DNA of 5,266 nucleotides from the NCBI GenBank assembly GCA_030666935.1, contig DAOUWX010000144.1:1-5266 (forward strand), in the 5' to 3' direction. The translations under genes and the position numbers were made by a program. Shown in pieces: positions 1 through 5,266 of this stretch. Each line of letters begins with the position of its first letter. Positions within the stretch are counted from its first letter, which is position 1. A model generated the notes under the pieces. It was not told the origin of the DNA, did not search any database, and saw nothing but the letters and a program-made list of their open reading frames with translations. Origin of the DNA: Atribacterota bacterium. GTDB lineage: Bacteria > Atribacterota > Phoenicimicrobiia > Phoenicimicrobiales > Phoenicimicrobiaceae.

Positions 1-385
1 AACAAAGAACATTAGATTAATTGGTGTATTACTAATTATTTTATTAGTCATATTGGGTGTTTCAGGTTGTAGTGGTAATAGCAGCGCTAATAGCGAGAGA
101 TACGGCGTTAATATTACCGAAAAAAAAGTTGTCAGTGTAAAAGATATTTATTCTAATCCAAATGAATATCTTAACCAAACAATCAGATTGGAGGGGGAGA
201 TTGTCCGAGAATGCTCCTCAGGATGTTGGTTCTTCTTAGAAGATAAGACAGGTACAATTTATGTAGACATTAATCCTTCGGGTCTCAGTATTCCTCCAAA
301 AGTGGGGAAAAGGGTAGTTGTGGAAGGTGTACCGGAGAATAAAAATGGAAGAATAAGTATTGTTGGAAAAGGAGTTGAGTTTTAA
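1..385 (+). CDS. OB-fold-like lipoprotein, 5' end outside window
   Basis: A small exported lipoprotein whose start codon lies just upstream of the window. The reading frame is open from base 2. It begins with a basic stretch (TKNIR), then a hydrophobic core rich in Leu and Ile, then the lipobox VSGC at bases 59-70, where the Cys codon at 68-70 would be the lipidated residue. The TTG at base 53 lies inside this signal peptide and is not a credible start. The mature part is 105 residues. After a Ser/Asn-rich linker it has a pattern typical of bacterial OB-fold proteins: a 'V.DIYSNPNEYLNQTIRLEGEI' type opening, then a Cys-rich turn (CSSGC, mature residues 49-53) followed by WFFLED and alternating beta strands. 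The GCW turn recalls DUF4920, but this family call is tentative. The stop overlaps the ATG of the ABC permease (TAATG), and an AAAAGGAG at 367-374 serves that next gene. A role as an extracytoplasmic partner of the transporter is inferred. Confidence 0.8.
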   Translation, partial: TKNIRLIGVLLIILLVILGVSGCSGNSSANSERYGVNITEKKVVSVKDIYSNPNEYLNQTIRLEGEIVRECSSGCWFFLEDKTGTIYVDINPSGLSIPPKVGKRVVVEGVPENKNGRISIVGKGVEF

Positions 386-1569
386 TGAAATTTTTTATTT
401 TGGCTTATAAAAATTTGAAACGGAGAAAATCTCGCTCTTTTTTAACTATTGGCGGAGTAGCAGTAGCGGTAGCAGTTTTAGTCGCTCTTTTAGGTTTTAA
501 TGCCGGGTATCAAGAGGCACTAACCTCTGATGTCGATAAAATGGGATATCAAGTTGTTGTAACTGCCAAAGGTTGTCCTTATGAGGCAGCAACCATGATA
601 CTTAATGGAGAAGCAGGTCTTAGGTTTATAGATGAGGATATCTATAAACAAATAACCAGCGATCCTGATATTGACAAGATTACGCCTCTTCTTGCTCAGT
701 TAGCCTATGATTCGGAAAAACAAGATGGCAGAGGTGGTTTTATCAATTATTTAGGAGTCGAGAAAAGCTATATTGAACTTAAGCCAAATGTTGAGTTTAA
801 ATCCGGAGGATGGTTCTCAGGCGAAAATACCAATGAAGTAATTTTGGGATACGAAGCAGCAGAATCAGAACAAAAGTCAGTTGGAGATAAAATTTTTATC
901 CCGGATAAAGATATTACTTTAACTATTGTAGGCATCTTTGAAAGAACAGCTACTCAGGAAGATGGGACAGTATTTTTACCTCTAAAAACAACTCAAAGAA
1001 TCTTTGATGTAGAAGGTAAACTGACAGGTATCGGGATTAAACTGAAGCAGATTGAAAAAATTTCAGAATTTGAAGAGAGACTTTATCCGATTGCCAGCAT
1101 TCAAGTAATAAGTATGAATCAGGTTAAAGGGACAATTTTAAATCTGGTAAATTCAGCAAAAATATTGATTATGTCCGTTGCTTTCATCGCAATATTTGTA
1201 GCTATTATTGGGGTTATCAATACCATATTAATGAGCGTCTTTGAACGAACACGAGAAATAGGTATTATGAAGGCAATAGGAGCCTCAAGGTTAGATATTT
1301 TTCAACTCATCTGGATGGAAACACTTATTGTTTGTACCTTAGGAGGTATTTTTGGTTCAGCTATTGCGATTTTTGGTGGAAATTTGATCGAACTTTTAGT
1401 GAGAAATGTAATGCCTTATACCCCAAGTGGTAAATTACTTTTAATTACTTCAGATCTTTTACTTTTTTCTTTTCTGGGAGTAATAGTTGTAGGAATAATT
1501 TCCGGAGTGTATCCCGCATTTAAAGCGGCTTCGATGAGACCCATAGAAGTAATAAGGAGTGGAGAATAA
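385..1569 (+). CDS. MacB/FtsX-type ABC transporter permease
   Basis: Inner-membrane permease of the MacB/LolCE/FtsX superfamily, 394 residues, the usual size for a permease not fused to its ATPase. A basic N-terminus (YKNLKRRKSRS) precedes TM1 at about residues 19-38. A large extracytoplasmic MacB-PCD-like domain spans about 40-255. The C-terminal FtsX domain follows with three membrane segments near 258-284, 311-332 and 355-377. The conserved cytosolic coupling stretch ERTREIGIMKAIGAS (287-301) and the ending YPAFKAASMRPIEVIRSGE are hallmarks of the family. Such proteins use cytosolic ATP hydrolysis to do mechanical work in the envelope (export, lipoprotein extraction or signalling) rather than moving solutes through a channel. 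Its only extracytoplasmic cysteine is C64, in a GCPYEAAT motif. The start is set by AAAAGGAG at 367-374, and the gene overlaps both neighbours by one base. The substrate cannot be told. No MacA-like adaptor is seen in the window. Confidence 0.93.
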   Translation: MKFFILAYKNLKRRKSRSFLTIGGVAVAVAVLVALLGFNAGYQEALTSDVDKMGYQVVVTAKGCPYEAATMILNGEAGLRFIDEDIYKQITSDPDIDKITPLLAQLAYDSEKQDGRGGFINYLGVEKSYIELKPNVEFKSGGWFSGENTNEVILGYEAAESEQKSVGDKIFIPDKDITLTIVGIFERTATQEDGTVFLPLKTTQRIFDVEGKLTGIGIKLKQIEKISEFEERLYPIASIQVISMNQVKGTILNLVNSAKILIMSVAFIAIFVAIIGVINTILMSVFERTREIGIMKAIGASRLDIFQLIWMETLIVCTLGGIFGSAIAIFGGNLIELLVRNVMPYTPSGKLLLITSDLLLFSFLGVIVVGIISGVYPAFKAASMRPIEVIRSGE

Positions 1570-2270
1570 TGAGAGAGTTGGCTGTAAAAGTAAGCAAGCT
1601 AAAGAAGGAATATTCTTCTGCATCCCAAAAAATAATAGCCTTGAAGGAGATTGATCTCAAAATAGAAAAAGGTGAATTTGTCACTATAATGGGGCCTTCA
1701 GGAGCAGGAAAGACTACCTTCCTAAATTTAGTTGGATGTTTAGACAGACCTACCTCAGGTAAATTAGATATTTTAGGATGTGACCCTACCGAGTTTAATG
1801 AAGAAAAACTTAGCCGTATTAGAGTCGAGGAAATTGGGTTTATATTTGAGGATTTTTTCTTAATTTCATTTTTAAATGCATTGGAAAATGTTCAATTACC
1901 TCTGATTTTTGCCCGAAATTATATAAATAATGATAGATCAAGAGATCTCTTGAAAAGAGTCGGGTTAGATCATAGATTAACTCATTTTCCTAATGAATTA
2001 AGCGGAGGAGAATTACAGAGAGTAGCGGTGGCCAGGGCTTTAGCTAATAATCCTGAGATTCTTCTTGCCGATGAGCCAACAGGCAATTTAGACACCAAGA
2101 ATGCACAAGGACTTTTTAGTCTTTTTCGAAATCTCAATAGGGAAGAGGGTTTAACCATTGTGGTTGCTACTCATAATATTAAATTAGGTTATTCAACAGA
2201 TAGAGTTATTCATTTAAATGATGGAAAAATAGAAAAGGACGAAAGGTTGGGAAAACAAGATGGAAGATAA
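1569..2270 (+). CDS. ABC transporter ATPase, MacB/LolD type, altered Q-loop
   Basis: Cytosolic ATPase subunit, 233 residues, of the MacB/LolD/FtsE group. Walker A is GPSGAGKT at 42-49, the signature is LSGGE at 144-148, Walker B is ILLADEP at 164-170 with catalytic E169, the D-loop is TGNLD at 171-175 and the H-loop His is H202. The GCLDRPTSG stretch after Walker A is typical of this group. One key residue is unusual: the Q-loop reads GFIFED, so the conserved Gln that couples ATP and Mg binding to the permease is Glu (E94, codon GAG). Downstream, the usual proline of the following 'IPTL' is also gone (ISFL). It is encoded one base inside the permease gene, with AAGGAG at 1554-1559 and GGAG at 1561-1564 before its ATG. 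The second ATPase overlaps its end. It is expected to pair with that second ATPase, or with itself, under the permease. Pairing is inferred. Confidence 0.93.
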   Translation: MRELAVKVSKLKKEYSSASQKIIALKEIDLKIEKGEFVTIMGPSGAGKTTFLNLVGCLDRPTSGKLDILGCDPTEFNEEKLSRIRVEEIGFIFEDFFLISFLNALENVQLPLIFARNYINNDRSRDLLKRVGLDHRLTHFPNELSGGELQRVAVARALANNPEILLADEPTGNLDTKNAQGLFSLFRNLNREEGLTIVVATHNIKLGYSTDRVIHLNDGKIEKDERLGKQDGR

Positions 2271-2955
2271 AGTAATTCTGGAAGCAAAAAAATTAAAAAA
2301 ATACTATAGACGTGGTTCTGAAATTGTTAGGGCACTCGATGGGGTAGATTTTAAAATTAAAGAGAGCGAAATTGTATCAATTGTTGGCCCTTCCGGTTCA
2401 GGAAAAACCACTTTAATGAACTTGATCGGCTGCCTTGATAAGGCTACAGAGGGAGTTTTAAAGATTGGCAACACTAATGTTATTTCTCTTGGTGAAAATG
2501 ATTTAATAAAAATTAGAAGGGAAAATATTGGTTTTGTCTTCCAGAGGTTTTACTTAATCCCTACCTTAACTGTTAGAGAAAACTTAGAATTACCTTTAAT
2601 TTTTGCAAATAAAAGCGTAAACACGAAAAAAATATTAGATTTGCTAAAAGAAGTGAATCTTGAAGATAAAGAAGGAATTCAGGTAAAACATTTATCCGGT
2701 GGAGATAAACAGAGGGCAGGTATTGCCCGAGCTTTAGTTAATGATCCCAAGATACTTGTTGCTGATGAACCTACTGGTAAATTAGAGACAAAAGTTGGAG
2801 AGCAAATTTTAAAACTTTTTAAGAGTTTGAGCGAAAAAAGCCTGGCTATAGTTATTGCTACTCATGATTTGGAATTAGCTCAGGCTACTCAAAGGATAAT
2901 CCATCTCCAGGATGGAAAGGTTATCCCTAAAGAAAAATCTGATCTATATTATTGA
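2260..2955 (+). CDS. ABC transporter ATPase, MacB/LolD type, altered D-loop
   Basis: Second ATPase subunit, 231 residues, clearly a paralogue of the preceding one: they share GCLD, LPLIFA, ARAL, ADEPTG, ATH and a HL-DGK ending in the same order. Walker A is GPSGSGKT at 43-50, the Q-loop is normal (GFVFQ, Q95), Walker B is ILVADEP with E170 and the H-loop is H202. Two positions deviate. The signature is LSGGD (145-149) followed by KQR instead of the usual LSGGEQQR. The D-loop is TGKLE (172-176) instead of TGNLD, with E176 in place of the conserved Asp. The start ATG lies inside the end of the first ATPase gene, an 11-base overlap, with only a weak GAAAGGT 12 bases upstream, so translation is probably coupled. 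The gene closes the tightly overlapping unit. After it come 42 bases before the next start. Either ATPase could also serve another permease, but the overlap argues for one complex. Confidence 0.92.
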   Translation: MEDKVILEAKKLKKYYRRGSEIVRALDGVDFKIKESEIVSIVGPSGSGKTTLMNLIGCLDKATEGVLKIGNTNVISLGENDLIKIRRENIGFVFQRFYLIPTLTVRENLELPLIFANKSVNTKKILDLLKEVNLEDKEGIQVKHLSGGDKQRAGIARALVNDPKILVADEPTGKLETKVGEQILKLFKSLSEKSLAIVIATHDLELAQATQRIIHLQDGKVIPKEKSDLYY

Positions 2956-2981
2956 TATAGATTTATTTTTGAAAAAAGATG

Positions 2982-2990
2982 AAAGGAGGT
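2982..2990 (+). promoter_or_regulatory. Strong Shine-Dalgarno site that decides a start
   Basis: AAAGGAGGT is a near-perfect complement to the 16S rRNA 3' end. It lies 7 bases before the ATG at 2998. The upstream in-frame GTG at 2989-2991 lies within this site and therefore cannot be its start. This is the strongest ribosome binding site in the window and suggests that the DUF1573 protein is made independently of the coupled ABC genes, or in larger amount. Confidence 0.8.
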
Positions 2991-2997
2991 GAAGACA

Positions 2998-3456
2998 ATG
3001 CCTAAAAATATAATAATATTTATTCTTATAGTAGTGGTAATTATATTGGGGAGCGTTTTGGTATTTAGTAATATTCAAAATAATCCTTCTAATACTATCC
3101 AAAATAATTCTGGGCCTCAACCAAGGATTTTAGTTTCAGAAGAAGAATGGGATTTTGGGAAGGTGACCCAAGGCGAAAAGCCCACTCATATTTTTATTGT
3201 AAAAAATGAGGGAGAAGGAGATCAAATCATTGAGAGCTTGAAAGAATCTTGTGTCTGCATAGAGGTTTCAATTTCTACTACCCGCATTCAACCGGGAGAA
3301 TCAGCAGAACTTAAAGTGACCTATGATACTACTGATTATGTGGGAAAAGATGAAAAACATCTCCATATTTATTCAAATGATCCTCAGGTACCGGAAAAAA
3401 GAATTAATTTATATGTTGAAATAGAGGAGTTAGAAATACCTTATTTAGAGGATTAA
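2998..3456 (+). CDS. Membrane-anchored DUF1573 protein
   Basis: A 152-residue protein with an N-terminal hydrophobic segment (about 4-24) that acts as a signal anchor. No lipobox Cys is present. An Asn/Ser/Pro-rich linker (25-42) leads to a single DUF1573 (PF07610) immunoglobulin-like domain at about 50-143. Family landmarks are visible in order: WDFGKVTQGE (51-60), a THIFIVKNEG strand (63-72), the Cys region SCVCIEV (84-90), PGESAELKVTYDT (99-111) and the YSNDPQVPEKRINLYVEI ending. The usual SCGCT of the family is SCVC here, so the C-x-C pair (C85, C87) is kept but the glycine is not. The domain should lie outside the cytoplasmic membrane. DUF1573 proteins have no settled function; the Cys pair suggests metal or redox chemistry, which is inference. 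The start is ATG 2998, not GTG 2989, because of the ribosome binding site. The efflux permease gene begins 8 bases after its stop. Confidence 0.88.
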   Translation: MPKNIIIFILIVVVIILGSVLVFSNIQNNPSNTIQNNSGPQPRILVSEEEWDFGKVTQGEKPTHIFIVKNEGEGDQIIESLKESCVCIEVSISTTRIQPGESAELKVTYDTTDYVGKDEKHLHIYSNDPQVPEKRINLYVEIEELEIPYLED

Positions 3457-3464
3457 ATTAAGTA

Positions 3465-4493
3465 ATGAATATACTAATCGAATTTTTCATTGTATTTAAA
3501 GGATATCTTGTTGAAGTATTGCCATTCTTGATTGTAGGATTTGTTTTAAGTGGCTTGATTCATGAATTCGTTCCGGCGAAATTAGTGGAAAGACATCTTG
3601 GAGGAAAAGGCTTAAAACCCATTCTTTATACTACCCTTGCCGGGACAATTCTTCCGGTTTGTTGTATAGGTTCGCTTCCGATAGCACTAAGCCTGCACCA
3701 AAAAGGGGCAAGGCTTGGACCTGTTTTAGCTTTTTTGGTAGCTACTCCCGCTACTTCTATAACTGCCCTTTTGGTTTGTTACGGCCTTTTAGGTTTAAAG
3801 TTTACGGTGTTCATATTTTTTGCTGTAATTTTGATGGGATTAATTATGGGTATCGTGGGTAATGTAATTAAGCTAAAAACAATAGAAAGTACAAAAAATA
3901 CTTTATCTTGTAAGGAAAACAATTTTGCAATAGATCCCATCTGTGGAATGAATGTGGACGCGTGCAGAGGATTAAAAACAGAGTACCAAGGCGAATATTA
4001 TTATTTTTGTTCACCTCATTGTCAGACGACTTTTGAAAAAGAGCCGGAGAAATATATTAGTAGTGATAATTCTAAAGACCGGATAAAGAATATATTAATA
4101 TCTGTGATTAGATATATTTTTTTAGATATGGTTAAGAAGATCGGACCAGAAATATTTTTAGGATTAGTATTGGCGGCATTAGTGTCCACAATTGCTCCGG
4201 TGGGGGAATTCGTAGCGGATTACTTTAGTGGTGGTCTTGGTTATCTATTCAGTCTTGTCTTTGGTTTGGCAATGTATATCTGTTCCACTGCCAGTGTGCC
4301 TTTAGTTCATGCTTTTATTTCCCAGGGCATGAATGTCGGTTCGGGGATGGTGTTGCTCATAGCAGGACCGGTCACCAGCTGGGGGACTATTTTAGTCCTA
4401 AGAAAGTCTTTTGGCGATAAAACATTAATTTTATATTTAACCATTATCAGCATTTTAGCCCTCTCTTTTGGATATATTTTTTATTTAATTTAG
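3465..4493 (+). CDS. PF03773 (ArsP/SO_0444-type) efflux permease with internal YHS domain
   Basis: Inner-membrane permease of 342 residues in two halves of about four membrane segments each (near 10-31, 53-75, 86-107, 112-135; then 228-247, 258-280, 292-312, 320-341). The first half carries the family motif PVCCIGSLPIAL (64-75) with the C66-C67 pair, then ATPATS (93-98). The second half has the matching ICSTASVPL (272-280) and AGPVTS (300-305). PF03773 relatives include ArsP, which exports organoarsenicals, and SO_0444-type Cu/Zn exporters. Between the halves lies a YHS domain (about 157-197): DPICGM, C167, EYYYFCSPHC and KEPEKY, so C160, C167, C182 and C186 could bind a soft metal. Lysine-rich flanks suggest this loop is cytosolic. 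A GAGG about 13 bases upstream precedes the ATG. Export of a metal, metalloid or organometal is the likely role; the exact substrate cannot be read. It follows the DUF1573 gene by 8 bases, suggesting one transcript. Confidence 0.88.
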   Translation: MNILIEFFIVFKGYLVEVLPFLIVGFVLSGLIHEFVPAKLVERHLGGKGLKPILYTTLAGTILPVCCIGSLPIALSLHQKGARLGPVLAFLVATPATSITALLVCYGLLGLKFTVFIFFAVILMGLIMGIVGNVIKLKTIESTKNTLSCKENNFAIDPICGMNVDACRGLKTEYQGEYYYFCSPHCQTTFEKEPEKYISSDNSKDRIKNILISVIRYIFLDMVKKIGPEIFLGLVLAALVSTIAPVGEFVADYFSGGLGYLFSLVFGLAMYICSTASVPLVHAFISQGMNVGSGMVLLIAGPVTSWGTILVLRKSFGDKTLILYLTIISILALSFGYIFYLI

Positions 4494-4515
4494 TTTATGA
4501 TAAGATGTAAATTAT

Positions 4516-4524
4516 AAAAGGGGA
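4516..4524 (+). promoter_or_regulatory. Shine-Dalgarno site of the methyltransferase gene
   Basis: AAAAGGGGA lies 9 bases before the ATG at 4533. A nearer ATG at 4526 is in another frame and reaches a stop within about 30 codons, so 4533 is the start. The 39-base gap before this gene holds no convincing promoter or terminator. Confidence 0.6.
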
Positions 4525-4532
4525 CATGTATT

Positions 4533-5266
4533 ATGCAGGAATTTTTAATAGAAATGTTAGAATGCCCCTCCTGTCATGGGGAATTAAATTGGAAAATTAC
4601 CCAGCATCAGGGGGATAGGATTGAAGAAGCAGAAGTAAATTGTAAAAAGTGTGGTACTACTTATCCGGTTAAAGAGGGAATTGGTCTTTTTCTAACTCCT
4701 GATTCACCCCGCAATGATCTTTGGGAACAGCTTGATAGTCAATTAATTCAATACCTTCGTAAAAATCCTCAGATCGAAAATAAATTAATGAACACACCAT
4801 TAAATAATTTAAACCCTGCTGATCAATTCTTTAGAGCGCAGATTTTAGAAGAACGAGGGGAGTTCGCCCAGGCCAAAGCAATAGCAAATTTAGCTTATTC
4901 TAAATTATACGCTCCGGAATATCTGAAATGCAATAATGCTCAAATTAATTACCTTATCGCGCAGCTCTCTATTTTTGAAGGTCCAATTATTGATCTTGCT
5001 TCCGGAAGGGGTGATTTAGCAGAATTACTTATACGTAAACTTAAACAATCAATTGTTTTTACTGACTTTAGCCTCCAAATATTACGTCGTAACCGTCGAT
5101 GGTTAGAATTTTTCGGATTATATGATTGGGTTAGTTTGTTAGCTTTTGATGTTCGACATTCGCCTTTTAAAGATGGAGCAATTAAAGTGATGACTACAAA
5201 TTTAGGTCTTATCAATATAGAAGAACCTGGAAATCTCCTGATTGAATTAAAGAGAATTGTTTCCGG
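4533..5266 (+). CDS. Trm112-like zinc ribbon plus SAM methyltransferase, 3' end outside window
   Basis: The reading frame is open from ATG 4533 to the window edge, giving 244 residues. The N-terminus is a Trm112-like (PF03966) zinc ribbon: FLIEMLECPSC at 4-14, then VNCKKCGTTYPVKEGI at 36-50, with C11, C14, C37 and C40 as zinc ligands. A helical linker follows (about 60-145). The second domain is a class I SAM-dependent methyltransferase fold: motif I IIDLASGRG (152-160... D153), the strand-2 acidic residue D178 in VFTDFS, and the DVRHSPFKDGAIKVM region (206-220) that corresponds to the usual D..-LPF-D--FD-V motif, followed by ELKRIVSG, where the terminal post-motif strand begins. The acceptor substrate is unknown. 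The zinc-ribbon plus methyltransferase layout resembles RlmA and many uncharacterised proteins, not ArsM, whose conserved Cys pattern is not seen. It has its own ribosome binding site 39 bases after the permease, so operon membership is possible but not certain. Confidence 0.85.
   Translation, partial: MQEFLIEMLECPSCHGELNWKITQHQGDRIEEAEVNCKKCGTTYPVKEGIGLFLTPDSPRNDLWEQLDSQLIQYLRKNPQIENKLMNTPLNNLNPADQFFRAQILEERGEFAQAKAIANLAYSKLYAPEYLKCNNAQINYLIAQLSIFEGPIIDLASGRGDLAELLIRKLKQSIVFTDFSLQILRRNRRWLEFFGLYDWVSLLAFDVRHSPFKDGAIKVMTTNLGLINIEEPGNLLIELKRIVS

Noticed and set aside
1569..2955. Idea that one of the two ATPase genes is a decaying duplicate
   Set aside because: Both frames are intact with Walker A, Walker B, signature and H-loop preserved, and both overlap their neighbours in a way that suggests selection for joint expression.
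3659..3862. Short + strand reading frame of 67 codons inside the permease gene
   Set aside because: It lies wholly within the well-supported permease in another frame, has no ribosome binding site, and shows no recognisable protein features.
3465..4493. Assignment to the selenocysteine-assisted organometal (SAO) system because of an exporter of similar type
   Set aside because: None of the other hallmarks (importer set, MerB-like protein, Cys-Cys-COOH protein) and no in-frame TGA readthrough are visible in the window.
4496..4501. TATGAT as a -10 box for the methyltransferase gene
   Set aside because: In such AT-rich DNA this match is expected by chance, and no -35 element sits at 16-18 bases upstream.
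4487..4513. Possible hairpin after the permease (AATTTA / TAAATT)
   Set aside because: The stem is only 6-7 A-T pairs with a 15-base loop and no T run, and it overlaps the stop codon, so it is not a credible terminator.
4949..5215. - strand reading frame of 88 codons
   Set aside because: It lies opposite the methyltransferase motif region, whose + frame carries clear SAM-binding motifs. The reverse product is basic and featureless.

Overview
The window is a gene-dense, strongly AT-rich stretch (about one third G+C by eye) with every gene on the + strand. Codon use favours ATA, AGA and AAA, and ribosome binding sites are strong purine-rich AGGAGG types. This suggests an AT-rich, possibly anaerobic or thermophilic bacterium. 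The lineage cannot be fixed from these genes alone. No rRNA, tRNA, mobile element, CRISPR or clear terminator was seen, and no stretch over about 45 bases is free of coding sequence.

Layout: (1) 1-385, the end of a small lipoprotein gene that enters from upstream, with a lipobox signal peptide and an OB-fold-like domain. (2) 385-1569, a MacB/FtsX-type ABC permease. (3) 1569-2270 and 2260-2955, two different MacB/LolD-type ABC ATPases. These four genes overlap by 1, 1 and 11 bases and are almost certainly one translationally coupled unit. (4) 2998-3456, a membrane-anchored DUF1573 protein behind a near-perfect Shine-Dalgarno sequence. (5) 3465-4493, an ArsP/SO_0444-type (PF03773) efflux permease with a metal-binding YHS domain inserted between its two membrane halves. 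(6) 4533 to the window end, a Trm112-like zinc ribbon fused to a class I SAM-dependent methyltransferase, cut by the window edge.

How they may work together (inference): the set looks like an envelope and metal or thiol-reactive-compound handling cassette. The first four genes would form an ABC export or envelope-remodelling machine: an outer-face lipoprotein, one permease and a pair of ATPases. The DUF1573 protein would be a further extracytoplasmic partner. The PF03773 permease with its YHS domain would export a soft metal, metalloid or organometal. Cysteines sit at conspicuous places: CSSGC in the lipoprotein, one external Cys in the ABC permease, CVC in the DUF1573 protein, CC in the efflux permease and four Cys in its YHS domain. 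The substrate is unknown. The methyltransferase has its own ribosome binding site and may or may not belong.

The most unusual points are the two non-identical ATPases with complementary changes in conserved ATPase motifs, the YHS domain inside the permease, and the gapless internal repeat between the two halves of that permease.
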